A stretch of DNA of 64,000 bases, from NCBI GenBank assembly GCA_016874735.1, contig VGTI01000006.1, forward strand, positions 1 to 64,000. The letters run 5' to 3'. Positions 33,412 through 46,200 of the stretch are shown piece after piece (positions within the stretch are counted from its first letter, which is position 1; every line of letters starts with the position of its first letter). The position numbers and the translations under genes are program-made. The notes under the pieces are model-generated. The model was given only the letters and a program-made list of their open reading frames with translations, did not search any database and was not told the DNA's origin. This DNA is from Deltaproteobacteria bacterium. Lineage in GTDB: Bacteria; Bdellovibrionota_B; Oligoflexia; Oligoflexales; CAIYRB01.

Positions 33412-35175
33412 CTAGGCGTGATGAGCAGCCAGGGCTAGACCTTGTCGAATCAACCACTGTTTATCGGCCGCAGCTGTGGCTACCAGCCCACTCAAAAGCA
33501 TTTCGTTAGCTGGCAAGTCTACCCCGAGCTGCCGCGCTAGCTCAATGATCTCCAAATGCAATAACCACTCATCTGGGAATTTATTGCTAAAAATTGCGGC
33601 GACCTCTTTCAACCGTGCCACAAACCTGGACGCATCGCCTTTGTTACTCACCTGATCGCGTAACTGACGTACGGCATCATAAGCTTGAAAGATTGCAATC
33701 TCATCGCTAGTAAATGGCGAGGTGCGGGCTGGACTAGATTCCGCCGTACCCACATCATGCGCGCCGTAACGCTCAGCATCGCTCGGTCCACCGGCAACGG
33801 CCGTCACCAACTCGCCAACGGCCATGTCAAAATCGCCCCATGAGGGCTCGAAATACGTATCTTCACCGCGCTTGACGGTGCAATCCTTCCACTTGATAAT
33901 CACAAGATCCCCAGAGTCCCGCCGCAAAATCGAAGCTACCTGCCCAGTCACTTGAAATCCACTGGTCAGCATGAGAGTCGTATGGCTACCAACCTTGATC
34001 CCGAGCCGCTGCAAATCACTGTCTGTCGCCTTAGACAGAGGTCTGTCGCTCAGGCTTTGAGCGCGCCCCAAGGGGGTGCTGAAGCCACTCGGATGATGCG
34101 CCGTGCTCTGACCCGGTAATTCGGATCCACCAATCGCTAACTGCACGGGACCTTGCCACCGCATAAAGGCCACTTCCATGTGATCTGCTGGTGCAAACCC
34201 AGCTAGGACACCGCTGATCTCAATACCGGAATCCAGCGTAGTGGTCGTTACGGTGGCCCCAGCAATTCCCTGTTCAATAGCGTATTTGCCACCACGACGG
34301 TAGGATAGCGATTGTTCGAATTCCAGGAGTACCGCTTTGAGATGGTTGATATCCTCGGCAACGAAGAGTTGAGGTTGCGGTTCGGTTATGTCGTAGCTGG
34401 TATCGATACAGGCAAGCGTCAGGCGCAGTTTCTTAACTTTAGCGCTGAGACAAGATTGACTCTCGCCAACGGAGGACAACAGGCCAGCACCATATATTTT
34501 TGGTGCCTTGAGATCTCCTATCAATCCGTATTCGACAGTCCACCAATTCATCCGCGCCACCTTCGCGGCCTCGGACACATAAGTTATTGCGGCGGTTGCC
34601 GCCTGCAAGGCGGCTTGCGCTTCCTCAATCTGCCGCGGGGTGCAATCCGGATTTTCTTTAACATCAGATAGGCGCCGAATCGCTTCGTAGAGCTTGAGGT
34701 CTTCGCCCGAGAAAATAGCCTTTTTGGCCATTGCTGCGTACATCTGCAGATATTCAGAGTACTCTGGATTGGCCAGGATTGGTGCGTGACCGGCTGCTTC
34801 ATGCACGATATCAGGTGCCGGTGTATAGTGAATGTGGTCCACCGAACGCATATCCGAGGCTATCGGCAAAATACGCCGCGCCTGGAAATCGAGAAAGGCC
34901 GCGGGTGGGATAAAGCCCTGTACGGGCACAGCACCCCACCCTAGCTCGCGTAACCTTGCATCCATCTCCGCGATATGCGGAATGCGATCGGTAGTAATCC
35001 CAGTACGACGCAGCCCTTCAAGATAGATGGGCACCGCGTGCTCTTTAAAGTAATGCGTCGACTGCCGCATAATATAGCGCCAGCCGGCATGATCGCGTGA
35101 TGAGTATTTAGTTGGTTGCTGCTCAACACAGTACTTCTGGAGGTAAGCTGGTAGATTGGCAATCGTTCTATGCAT
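33412..35175 (-). CDS. Phenylalanine 4-hydroxylase with long C-terminal extension
   Basis: A 587-residue pterin-dependent aromatic amino acid hydroxylase. Iron ligands H125 and H130 are in PDIVHEAAGH and E215 in WWTVEYG. The catalytic domain occupies about 1-300 and has no regulatory ACT domain before it. The C-terminal part of about 285 residues has no recognised domain; it includes a beta-rich section (300-460) and a helical end. Ordinary bacterial enzymes are about 260-300 residues. It converts phenylalanine to tyrosine using tetrahydropterin and oxygen. It begins an operon with PTPS and an SDR, and a leader of about 40 bases separates it from pepA. Confidence 0.9.
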   Translation of the reverse strand: MHRTIANLPAYLQKYCVEQQPTKYSSRDHAGWRYIMRQSTHYFKEHAVPIYLEGLRRTGITTDRIPHIAEMDARLRELGWGAVPVQGFIPPAAFLDFQARRILPIASDMRSVDHIHYTPAPDIVHEAAGHAPILANPEYSEYLQMYAAMAKKAIFSGEDLKLYEAIRRLSDVKENPDCTPRQIEEAQAALQAATAAITYVSEAAKVARMNWWTVEYGLIGDLKAPKIYGAGLLSSVGESQSCLSAKVKKLRLTLACIDTSYDITEPQPQLFVAEDINHLKAVLLEFEQSLSYRRGGKYAIEQGIAGATVTTTTLDSGIEISGVLAGFAPADHMEVAFMRWQGPVQLAIGGSELPGQSTAHHPSGFSTPLGRAQSLSDRPLSKATDSDLQRLGIKVGSHTTLMLTSGFQVTGQVASILRRDSGDLVIIKWKDCTVKRGEDTYFEPSWGDFDMAVGELVTAVAGGPSDAERYGAHDVGTAESSPARTSPFTSDEIAIFQAYDAVRQLRDQVSNKGDASRFVARLKEVAAIFSNKFPDEWLLHLEIIELARQLGVDLPANEMLLSGLVATAAADKQWLIRQGLALAAHHA

Positions 35176-35217
35176 AGCAATACCTCCTCAAGTTGTGTCC
35201 GAGCAGCTAGCGACACA

Positions 35218-36741
35218 CTATTGGTTAAACTTCAAACAAGCGGCCACTAATGTGCGTAGACCGAACGTCGAACCGCCGCTCGCCGGATAACCTAAAGCTT
35301 GGCAGTTCCAACCTGTGCCGGCAATATCAAGGTGGACCCACTTAGAGGTACCGACGAACTCCTTCAAGAACAGGCCGCCCATGATGGTCCCGCCTTTGAC
35401 ACTGGGCTTGGCGATATTTTTGAGGTCGGCAACATCACCCTTGGTCTCTTTTTCCAGCTCTGGCCACAGCGGTAACTGCCACAAGGGCTCGCCCTCGGTT
35501 GCTCCTGCTTCGATAACAGTATGTGCAGCAGCTTGATCGTTGGACATGACTGCCGCACCAACGCATCCTAGCGCCATCAGCACGGCGCCCGTAAGGGTAG
35601 CAATGTCGATCGTCAGCTCGGGCTTGTATTCACTGATGGCATAGTGGAGTACATCCGCCAGAACTAGTCTACCCTCGGCATCAGTGTTGAGCACCTCGAT
35701 GGTCTTACCGTTCATCGCCCGGACCACATCGCCCGGTTTAGTGGCAGTGCCGGAAGGCATATTTTCGGTGGCACCGACTAAACAAACAACGCGCACCGGT
35801 GGCTTAACTCGTCCGAAATAATAGGCAGCTCCAAGCACGGCAGCACCGCCAGACATGTCGTACTTCATCTCCTCCATGCCAGCCGATGGTTTGATACTGA
35901 TACCACCAGAGTCAAAGGTAAGACCCTTGCCCACCAGTGCTACCGTGCGGCTGTTATCGTGCCCGTCAATTTCGATCACGATCGTGCGTGGCTCCGTGCT
36001 GCCTCCATCGGATACGCTCAGAAATGAGCCCATACCCAGCTTGGTCATCGCTTCTTTATCGAGAATCTTGGTCTTGAGGCCGGCCTCCTCAGCCATCTGC
36101 TTGGCAACCTCTGCTAGCTTGATGGGATTCATGTAGTTGGCCGGAGCGTCCTGCAAAAAGCGCGTAAACGCCTGTGCTTTGGCAAAAGCAAGATGCTGCG
36201 CCAGTAGCTCAGCCGAGACATCAGCACCCACCAGGCTAAGTTGCGCCGGGTAACGAGCCAGGTCCTTTTTCCGCGTTCCTTTGAAAGCGTTAGATGTGTA
36301 AAGACCACTGACGTAGCCGTCGAGAACTTCCGTGGCCGTCAGCCCATCTGCTGCCGCAAATGCGAGGTGCGCAATCTTGAGATCCTTGGTGGCTTTTGCC
36401 GCGTCGAGCCCAAGCTGCCGCGCTGTCTGCTTAGCATGCACTTTAACTGCCGACTGCGAGACCAAAGTGAAACCCGCCCCGTCGACGACCAAGTGCAGCG
36501 CACCGGCGCTCGGCTTCCAGCCCAAACCAGTCGCTGCCGCACTAATCTTGCGTACCAGCTCGCTATTGAGTTTCGGCGCGTTGATTACAAATGCATCCTT
36601 GTTGTCCTCATTGCCCTTCACGGCCACTATCGTGTGAGCGCCAGCGGCGGTTTCTGTGGCATGGAGCTGGACTTGGCCTAGCCAGTCGATGGTGTCGGGT
36701 AGAAGATTTTTCCAAGATTCCGATTGTAGAGCGTGGCGCAT
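35218..36741 (-). CDS. pepA: Leucyl aminopeptidase, M17 family
   Basis: A 507-residue cytosolic dimetal aminopeptidase. The M17 signature NTDAEGRL (about 354-361) is intact, and the metal-binding stretch VGKGLTFDSGGISIKP (about 272-287) is also present, including the active-site Lys. The N-terminal 170 residues form the regulatory domain. It removes N-terminal residues from peptides. It is followed closely by the phenylalanine hydroxylase gene in the same direction. The upstream 190 bases are shared with the divergent enolase gene. Confidence 0.95.
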   Translation of the reverse strand: MRHALQSESWKNLLPDTIDWLGQVQLHATETAAGAHTIVAVKGNEDNKDAFVINAPKLNSELVRKISAAATGLGWKPSAGALHLVVDGAGFTLVSQSAVKVHAKQTARQLGLDAAKATKDLKIAHLAFAAADGLTATEVLDGYVSGLYTSNAFKGTRKKDLARYPAQLSLVGADVSAELLAQHLAFAKAQAFTRFLQDAPANYMNPIKLAEVAKQMAEEAGLKTKILDKEAMTKLGMGSFLSVSDGGSTEPRTIVIEIDGHDNSRTVALVGKGLTFDSGGISIKPSAGMEEMKYDMSGGAAVLGAAYYFGRVKPPVRVVCLVGATENMPSGTATKPGDVVRAMNGKTIEVLNTDAEGRLVLADVLHYAISEYKPELTIDIATLTGAVLMALGCVGAAVMSNDQAAAHTVIEAGATEGEPLWQLPLWPELEKETKGDVADLKNIAKPSVKGGTIMGGLFLKEFVGTSKWVHLDIAGTGWNCQALGYPASGGSTFGLRTLVAACLKFNQ

Positions 36742-36825
36742 AGCGACCTTTCATTTAACCCGCAGGATGATTACGGACCCGAATCTACAAGATTGATCGA
36801 GGCAGAGCAAGGCGGCGACGAGGGC

Positions 36826-36854
36826 TTGAGACTTGGGCCGATACCGACTACAAC
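36826..36854 (+). promoter_or_regulatory. Probable sigma-70 promoter of enolase
   Basis: TTGAGA (36826-36831) and TACAAC (36849-36854) are separated by 17 bases, the optimal spacing. The start would be about 70 bases before the ATG at 36931. The spacer to pepA is otherwise without features. Confidence 0.5.
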
Positions 36855-36858
36855 TTAA

Positions 36859-39319
<2,461 letters not shown>

Positions 39320-39356
39320 AATCTATAAGCAAATACTAAATTGTCCTTACCCCCTC

Positions 39357-39383
39357 TCAAGTTCCTGCGCCGCCGGCCGAAAA
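39357..39383 (+). promoter_or_regulatory. Sigma-28-type promoter of the chemotaxis operon
   Basis: TCAAGTTC (39357-39364), 11 bases, then GCCGAAAA (39376-39383) match the flagellar consensus TAAAGTTT-N11-GCCGATAA at 6 of 8 and 7 of 8 positions with exact spacing. It is 40 bases upstream of the first gene. Chemotaxis genes are typical FliA targets, so this is a good candidate. Confidence 0.6.
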
Positions 39384-39422
39384 GCCTGTATGGGACAAGT
39401 CCTTTAACGGGAGTCGCTTGGC

Positions 39423-39932
39423 ATGGCTACGAACACAGTGGATTTCGGCAACCTGACGATCGAGATCCAACAATCTGCAAACGAGGTGGTGTATCGCTTT
39501 TGCGGTGAGGTCGACGAACACTTCCGCCAACGCGAAGTGCCGCGCATCGCTAAGCCCAACATAACCTTCATTCTTGAGGACGTAGCGACCTTTAATTCAT
39601 GCGGTATTCGCGAGTGGATATACCTCGTTCGCGAAATCGGCGACCTAGGCTCGCTCCGGTTCACGAGGTGTTCCGTGGCGATGATCGATCAAATCAATAT
39701 GGTACCTGACTCTCTCGGGAAGGGTGTGGTGGAGTCATTCTTTGCGCCCTACTACTGTGGTTGCGGAGGAGAGGTGAACCGCCTCATAAGCGTAGCCGAT
39801 AGCTTGAGTCACCTGGTATCAAAACACGCACCCGAATTTAAGTGTGAAAACTGCGGCAACACCCTGGAGTTCGACGCCCTTGAGGAGAGTTACTTTCTCT
39901 TCACCGAGGCCGTTATGCCCAAAGCCTCCTAG
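39423..39932 (+). CDS. STAS-like protein with Cys-rich (zinc-ribbon-like) C-terminus
   Basis: A 169-residue protein. Residues 35-100 have the layout of a STAS/anti-anti-sigma fold (TFILEDVATFNSCGIREW corresponds to the conserved loop where phosphorylated Ser normally stands). The C-terminal part has YYCGCGGE (about 108-115) and CENCGN (about 141-146), four cysteines likely to hold zinc. The pair of features suggests a small adaptor or partner-switch protein. It precedes CheA by about 45 bases in the same direction and is just downstream of the sigma-28 site. Confidence 0.6.
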   Translation: MATNTVDFGNLTIEIQQSANEVVYRFCGEVDEHFRQREVPRIAKPNITFILEDVATFNSCGIREWIYLVREIGDLGSLRFTRCSVAMIDQINMVPDSLGKGVVESFFAPYYCGCGGEVNRLISVADSLSHLVSKHAPEFKCENCGNTLEFDALEESYFLFTEAVMPKAS

Positions 39933-39976
39933 GGATCTCCCTTTTGACCAATCGAAAAGCCTACTGAGGTTCAGCC

Positions 39977-41893
39977 ATGAGCATGGATGCTCTCACTGCG
40001 ACGGCCTTCTCAGCACTAGCCAAACGCGATCTTCCGGCTCTTCACGGCAAGCTGGTGGCTCTCGCGAAACTACCACCGCAAAAAAGAGCTAAAGATCCGG
40101 ACCTGGCCTCACTAATCGATACGGCGATGGCATCGCTCCGAGCGCTGAGTGCCTGGGCTAAAGATGAACCTACGTCCGTGCCGCCACCGATCGAGATACC
40201 ATCTCAGATACCCGTCGTGACCACGTCCTCCACTTCTCCCGAGCTTTCACTCGACGACGATATCAAGCGGGATTTCCTAGCTAACGCGGATGACATGATG
40301 CAGCAAATAGCCACTGGGCTGCTGGACCTCGAACGAGTTGAGCTCAACCGAGACTCCTTGGACCGTATCTTTCGCGCCGCCCATAATCTCAAAGGCGCCG
40401 CAGGTATGCTCGGACTGCAAGTTATAGGTCAACTGACACACGCCTTGGAATCCCAATTTGATCGGCTCCGCCGTGGTGAGGTACGTCCAGATAGTAAGCT
40501 CATTGATCAGTTGCTGCACGACCTCGACCAAGTTAGGTCTGAAATTCAGACCATGAAAAATCCACCCATCCACACACTGCCCTCTGGTGACAGCCGCTTA
40601 CCCTCCTCTGCTACCGAGACCGAGGAAAACGGCACGATCCGTGTCGATCTCCAAAGGTTAGACAAGCTAGTCAATCTAGTTGGCGAACTGGTCATCGACC
40701 GCACTAGATTCGCCGCGATCGAGGATGATCTTCGCTCTTCGGAACTGAAATCGCGCCTCGGAAGTAAGATGAGCGAGACCCTTCAGCTCTTTGGGCGTCA
40801 TATGTCTGAGATTCATGACACCGTCATGAAAATCAGAATGGTACCTATCAGCAACGCCCTCACAAACATGCCCCGAGTTGTTCGCGATCTGAGTCGACAA
40901 CTTGGGAAAGGTCTGACCCTGGAACTTGCTGGTGAGCAAACCGAACTGGATAAAACCATAGTGGAGGCAATTGCTGATCCCCTACTGCACATAGTTCGGA
41001 ACGCCTGTGATCATGGGATTGAATCTAAATCGGAGAGGCTTGCCCTAGGCAAAAGAGAAGTTGGTCACATAAGTATCAAGGCCAAACAAGAGGGCAACCA
41101 AATTGTAATTACCGTCCGCGATGATGGCCGAGGCCTCAATGCCGATATGATCCGACGCAAAGCGATTGAACGAGGTATGATCGCACCTGACAGCAATCTT
41201 TCGCGCAAAGATCTCTTCAATATTATTTTTGAAAGTGGCTTCTCAACAGCCTCTCAAGTTACCGAACTCTCCGGCCGGGGCGTGGGTATGGATGTCGTTC
41301 GTCGCCAAGTCGCCAGGCTTAAAGGGGTGATCGACATTGACTCCGAAGTCGGACAAGGCACCGCGATCGAAATCCGCCTACCGCTTACTTTATCGATCCT
41401 GCAAAGTTTACTTGTTGAGGCACAAGGTCAAGTTTTCGCTATACCTTTGAGCTCAGTCATCGAGTCATTGCGCATTACTCCTGATGATATTCAGGTCATT
41501 GGTGATCAAGAGGTCATTAAGTGGCACGATCGCGTTCTACCACTGCTACACCTCCATAAGGCTATGGGTCTTGAGTATCGTGATGAAATTTCTTGGTACT
41601 CTCAGGCTCCACAGATCGACGCATCAGCCAAGCTCAAGGCACTTCGCATAGCAAGGCGTAAGGATCGCCTCTACGTAGTGATCATCGGCACTGGCGAGAG
41701 AAGGATCGGTATCGTCTGCGATCAGTTACTAAATCAGCAAGAGATGGTCATAAAGTCCCTTGGGCCTATTTTACAAAACGTCGCGTGTGTCGCCGGAGGG
41801 GCGGTACTGGGGCACGGTGAAGTGGTCCTGGTGCTGGACATTCCAGAGTTAGCTTCAACATTTCGCAGCCCACTCAGGAGACTGTCGGCATGA
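39977..41893 (+). CDS. cheA: Chemotaxis histidine kinase CheA
   Basis: A 638-residue kinase. The Hpt domain (about 95-190) carries the phosphorylated His136 in AAHNLKGAAG. An unusual N-terminal segment of about 95 residues precedes it, ending in a Pro-rich linker. Dimerisation and ATPase domains follow (HIVRNACDHGIE for the N box, DDGRGL and GRGVGMDVVR for the G boxes), and a CheW-like domain ends the protein. No CheY/CheB-docking P2 domain is evident between Hpt and kinase, where only a linker of about 40 residues is found. It receives receptor signals and phosphorylates response regulators. CheW overlaps its end by four bases. Confidence 0.95.
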   Translation: MSMDALTATAFSALAKRDLPALHGKLVALAKLPPQKRAKDPDLASLIDTAMASLRALSAWAKDEPTSVPPPIEIPSQIPVVTTSSTSPELSLDDDIKRDFLANADDMMQQIATGLLDLERVELNRDSLDRIFRAAHNLKGAAGMLGLQVIGQLTHALESQFDRLRRGEVRPDSKLIDQLLHDLDQVRSEIQTMKNPPIHTLPSGDSRLPSSATETEENGTIRVDLQRLDKLVNLVGELVIDRTRFAAIEDDLRSSELKSRLGSKMSETLQLFGRHMSEIHDTVMKIRMVPISNALTNMPRVVRDLSRQLGKGLTLELAGEQTELDKTIVEAIADPLLHIVRNACDHGIESKSERLALGKREVGHISIKAKQEGNQIVITVRDDGRGLNADMIRRKAIERGMIAPDSNLSRKDLFNIIFESGFSTASQVTELSGRGVGMDVVRRQVARLKGVIDIDSEVGQGTAIEIRLPLTLSILQSLLVEAQGQVFAIPLSSVIESLRITPDDIQVIGDQEVIKWHDRVLPLLHLHKAMGLEYRDEISWYSQAPQIDASAKLKALRIARRKDRLYVVIIGTGERRIGIVCDQLLNQQEMVIKSLGPILQNVACVAGGAVLGHGEVVLVLDIPELASTFRSPLRRLSA

Positions 41894-42441
41894 AGGCAAG
41901 TACGTTACCAACCTCACTCGCATCAAGTGGTTTAAGTGACACCAGTATCTTCCAAATTCATGGGGACTTAGACGGTGGACAGATTGGCGACTTTGAGGCA
42001 CGCGAACAGGTGATAGGCGTATGCATTGGGGATGATCATTTCTTTCTCCCCTTAAAGGCAATTCAAGAAATTACCATGGTACCTGCTATCACCTTTATTC
42101 CCAATGCAGATCCTTACATTGACGGCATCACCAATTTGCGCGGCAATTTAATTCCAGTGATCAATGTACGGAAATTGATGGGCTTCAATCGGGGGGCTCG
42201 CAGTGCGGGCGAGCGTCTTGTAGTGCTGAAAGAGTGCCACGTGACCTTTGCTTTGATAGTTGATGGTATCTCCGAGGTGATTGGCCTCAGGCCTCATGAG
42301 ATTGACACCCCACCCTCCTCTCTCGGCGCATCTTTTGATTTCATGCCACGCGTTAGTAAACAGGGTGACAACATTCGTGGCATTATCGATGCCGCCAGAA
42401 TCCTAAAGTATGTTGTCGGGGACGACGCGTCTGTGACATAA
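41890..42441 (+). CDS. cheW: Chemotaxis coupling protein CheW
   Basis: A 183-residue adaptor between CheA and chemoreceptors. The SH3-like core is recognisable from VIGVCIGDDHFFLPLKAIQEI to the NLRGNLIPVINVRKLMG segment (about 76-92), the CheW signature. About 38 residues precede the core. The start overlaps the cheA stop by four bases (ATGA), so translation is coupled. The ParA-like gene follows after 38 bases. Confidence 0.92.
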   Translation: MKASTLPTSLASSGLSDTSIFQIHGDLDGGQIGDFEAREQVIGVCIGDDHFFLPLKAIQEITMVPAITFIPNADPYIDGITNLRGNLIPVINVRKLMGFNRGARSAGERLVVLKECHVTFALIVDGISEVIGLRPHEIDTPPSSLGASFDFMPRVSKQGDNIRGIIDAARILKYVVGDDASVT

Positions 42442-42479
42442 TCACCGACAAAACAACTCTGATTTGTTGGGGAACGGCT

Positions 42480-43256
42480 ATGAAACGTGCCATCTTTAAC
42501 CAAAAAGGCGGGGTGGGAAAAACCTCAATCACCTGTAATCTAGCGGCAGCGTTCGCTAAAGCGGGCCGCAAGGTGCTGGTCGTTGATTTAGATTCCCAGT
42601 GCAATAGCACCCAATATTTGCTCGGTGATGCGGCAGCTGACGTGAGCCACACGGTTGGGGACTTCTTCGAGTCAACTCTGAGTTTCAAGTTGTTCGGTGA
42701 CAGTTTAAAAAAGGCCCTCTACAAAACCGAATTCGATAATCTGTGGCTGATACCGGCCGAACGCGAGCTAGCTGAATTGCAGCCGAAACTAGAGGCCCGG
42801 TACAAGATCTTCAAATTGCGGGACGCCGTCGACGCCTTAGTGCAAGATCTCGGCTTTGATGACGTGTTCTTCGATACACCGCCAGCCCATAACTTCTACA
42901 GCATGAGCGCACTCATGGCCTCTGATCGCGTCCTGATCCCCTTTGACTGTGATAGTTTCAGCGCCCACGCGCTCATACAAGTACTTGAGTTAATTGATGA
43001 AGTCGCATCAGACCACCAACCTAATCTAGTGGCCGAGGGAATCGTCATCAATCATTTCCAGGCCCAAGCCAAACTTCCTACGGAAGCCATCGAAAATCTA
43101 CGCGGTCAAGGCCTGAACGTGCTCGAGCCCTTTCTTTCGACCTCGATAGTGATGCGCGAGAGTCACGCAGCTCACGTACCATTGGTCCATTTCCGTCCCA
43201 AGCACAAGCTCGCGGAGGAGTTCAAAAATCTCGCCACAAATCTGATGCAGCGCTGA
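42480..43256 (+). CDS. ParA/MinD-family ATPase, possibly ParC-like chemotaxis array positioning
   Basis: A 258-residue deviant Walker ATPase. The P-loop KGGVGKT is at 9-15 with both lysines, and DLDSQCN (about 39-45) and FFDTPPA (about 136) are the further motifs. Such proteins position plasmids, chromosomes or protein clusters; ParC/PpfA types position chemoreceptor arrays. No ParB is present, and it directly follows cheW in the same direction, which favours array positioning. The inference rests on context. A small inverted repeat (CAAAACAA/TTGTTG) in the 38-base gap may affect expression. It converges with the giant gene 13 bases further on. Confidence 0.8.
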   Translation: MKRAIFNQKGGVGKTSITCNLAAAFAKAGRKVLVVDLDSQCNSTQYLLGDAAADVSHTVGDFFESTLSFKLFGDSLKKALYKTEFDNLWLIPAERELAELQPKLEARYKIFKLRDAVDALVQDLGFDDVFFDTPPAHNFYSMSALMASDRVLIPFDCDSFSAHALIQVLELIDEVASDHQPNLVAEGIVINHFQAQAKLPTEAIENLRGQGLNVLEPFLSTSIVMRESHAAHVPLVHFRPKHKLAEEFKNLATNLMQR

Positions 43257-43269
43257 ATTCTCAAGTCGC

Positions 43270-46200
43270 CTAAACCTTCAACTTGGTGACGAACTCTATC
43301 AATCCGCGTGCATAGGTCGAACGTTGATAGATTTCACTATGCTTATGAATGTTAGCAGTCAGGAGATCCTTATCTAGGAGGGCCTCAAAAAAGCCAACTA
43401 CATCGAGGGTCTCGGCTAATTGCATGCGGTAAATATGCGTGCGCATTGATTCCCAAAGCTGGATGACCTGCTCCTCGTTGGGCATACCTGTCTTCTCGTG
43501 TAGAGACCTGATGGGACGGAGATCGACGTCGCGGAGATATTTACCGATACCCCCCGCTCCAGCTAACTGAAGCTTAAGACGCGAGAGCCCTTGTTTACTT
43601 AACAGCTCATGAATACCCGCTATGAGCGGCATAACTTCTTTACGTGGGTCTAGCGTCAATGGAATAAAGTAGTTAATTTGCACAGACCACATCAGAGTAA
43701 TAATGCGATGAAATAGATGACTAGGCGGCATCTTACTATAATGCTTCATGTCAACATAAAGGGAGCGCCGCCCACCCTCAAAAAACAGCTCAGCACCAAG
43801 ACCAGGCAAATCGAAAACGGTGCATTTATTTAACTTAAGACGTTCGGTATAAAGACTTAACCCAACTTCTTTAAACCGACCTTTGGCCCAATCAAGTTGT
43901 TTGCGACGCTGCTCCAGAGTCGCATCGTCTATATTTAGTTTCCGCTTCAAATAATCGATTGAAAAGCGGTCATTGTGAGCTCTGACAAAAACCACTGCTG
44001 TTGCCAATATGAGCTTATGAAGGCTCGTATTCAACCCTGGAGTGCGCAAACGACTCGGGAATCGTTCTTTACCCGATAGAGGATAACCATATTCCTCAGC
44101 CTTACGCCATACGCGCCAATGCCAGTTTGATAAGCGCTCACAGTTACCGGCCACAAGGGCTACGCACTGGATGGCTAAATGTTTTTCGAGCTCACTCGCA
44201 AAGGCTTGCTGCATGAGCCTGCTAGTTAAATCGGCGTTAAAGTCGCCTTTAATGACCGATGCGCGCCAGTCTGCCGCATCGTCTGACTGATCGATGCCCA
44301 CTGTGTAACCATCCTGACCTCCAGTACGCGAAATCTCCCCAACATCGATCGCACTGGTCTCTGACACGTCACTAAACTGCGTCGAGACATCAATTCCCGT
44401 GGATTCCCCAACCTGACTAAGCGTACCAGTCAGCGACGCCGTCATGGAATCATCGTTGAGGTTGACAGCAAATGGTGGTGGTGGTGCTACCGGCTTGCTA
44501 GCCTCAGTCGTAGGTACCTTCGGTATATTTAACTGGAACACACCATCTTGGATACCGTCGGGCGCCGCAATTTCCACGATGAAATCGGAGCTCTGATCGC
44601 TTGGACTCACAGGTGGAATTTCTATTGCGCCAGCGACTGGTACAAATCCCACAGGCTCCGCAATGTCTTCGGTGCTTTCAGCCGGAGACTCCTCATCTTG
44701 GTCGAGGTCGTCGCCATTATCAAAATCGACCGATTGGATACTAAGGACGTCTGCGGCATTGTTCGACACCTCCGATTCCTCGGCGTCATCGTCAACAATA
44801 GGGCTCAGATTATTTGGTTCCAAGTCTATCTTGAAGAGCCCATCAGCCGCTTCGATAGCGTCATCAGCCTCACTGACAGAACTCGCATCGTCAACGGGCA
44901 ATATTAAATCAAGATCAGGTGGAACCGGTAGATCAACGGGTCGACCACCTCGTTCTGATTGGCGGGATTCAGGCGCCATATATGGAACGGCAGGAATAAA
45001 ATCACCGGCAACTGCTGCCAGCTGCTCCGGCTGAACATCCATTGCCGCTACCTCTTGACTCTGGAAGCCCAGATCCAGTACCTCCGGCGCGATTTCTAAT
45101 TCGCTTACGACAGCTGCCTTTGCCACCTGAGGTTCAGGTCGATAAATTTCAGCTGGCTTATCGACGACCTTGGTGACTGGACGTATATTCCCAGCACCTG
45201 GCTGCAATACTTCTTTCTCTAAATTACGCAGCTCTAATTGGAGCGATTCAATAGTCAGTGGAAACGATTTCAGAGGCCTTTGGTCGATCTTCAACTTAGG
45301 CAGAATCTCTCGCAGATGCGACAATCGTTCCGTGGCCGTACCCATTTCGAGCAAAAGAAAGTAGAGCGGCATCCATGTTCTGTAGTCGTTTGAATCTGCA
45401 GCATAGGCTTCTGAATATATAGCCAAGGCACGCGATCTCAAGTTATCGCTGTCAAATAGCATGCCCGCGTAAACCAACATAAGTTCTTGTTTACTTGTTG
45501 GACCGATACGATCACCCACGTTGTGATCCAGAGCTGCCTTGTAACATTCGAGCAACACATGGCGCAAATCACCGCGCTCGATCATGACAGTGGTTTCAGT
45601 CAGATAGCTTTTCATTTTCGACTTATTTGCCACACATGCTAGTCCACGCCACCAGCAATCAACAACCTGTTCCTGATTTTTCTCAATGATCGACGCTTTA
45701 AGACGAACTTTGTAAAGGTCGCTAGACACAATACCAACATCGATTAGGACGCCGGCCAGAGCCGAGGCCTGATGCCACCTGCCTTTAGCAAAGGCCTTAT
45801 CGACGTGTTTCTGCAGAAACTTCTGCACCGTATTGGGATCTTCGCCAATGCCGATGAGGCGCTCCGCATTTTTGGTAAGAAGCTCGATATCTACTGTAGA
45901 CGCTGGGTCTGATAAATATTCTCCTAGATGCTGCTTTTCACGCTCGGCATCATTGATGTCAGCCGCGACTTTGGCCAAGATATGATGAATTTTGTGAGGT
46001 TCATCGGTAAATCTGGCCGATGCGCTGAACGCTAACCGAGCCCGAGCATGATCCTTAATCTTGTGCCAAAATACATGCCCAAGTTGGTCAAGTAACGTAA
46101 ACTTGGCGCCGCGGTCGTCTTCGAATTCGGCCTGCTTTTGCAGAGCTTTCGCTAGTAGCTTCCAGTGACCGGTACGCTCTACTAACACTTTCAGTTCACT

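Noticed and set aside
36837-36844. GCCGATAC upstream of enolase as a flagellar -10 box
   Set aside because: No TAAA-like box lies 20 bases upstream; it is inside the spacer of a better sigma-70 promoter.
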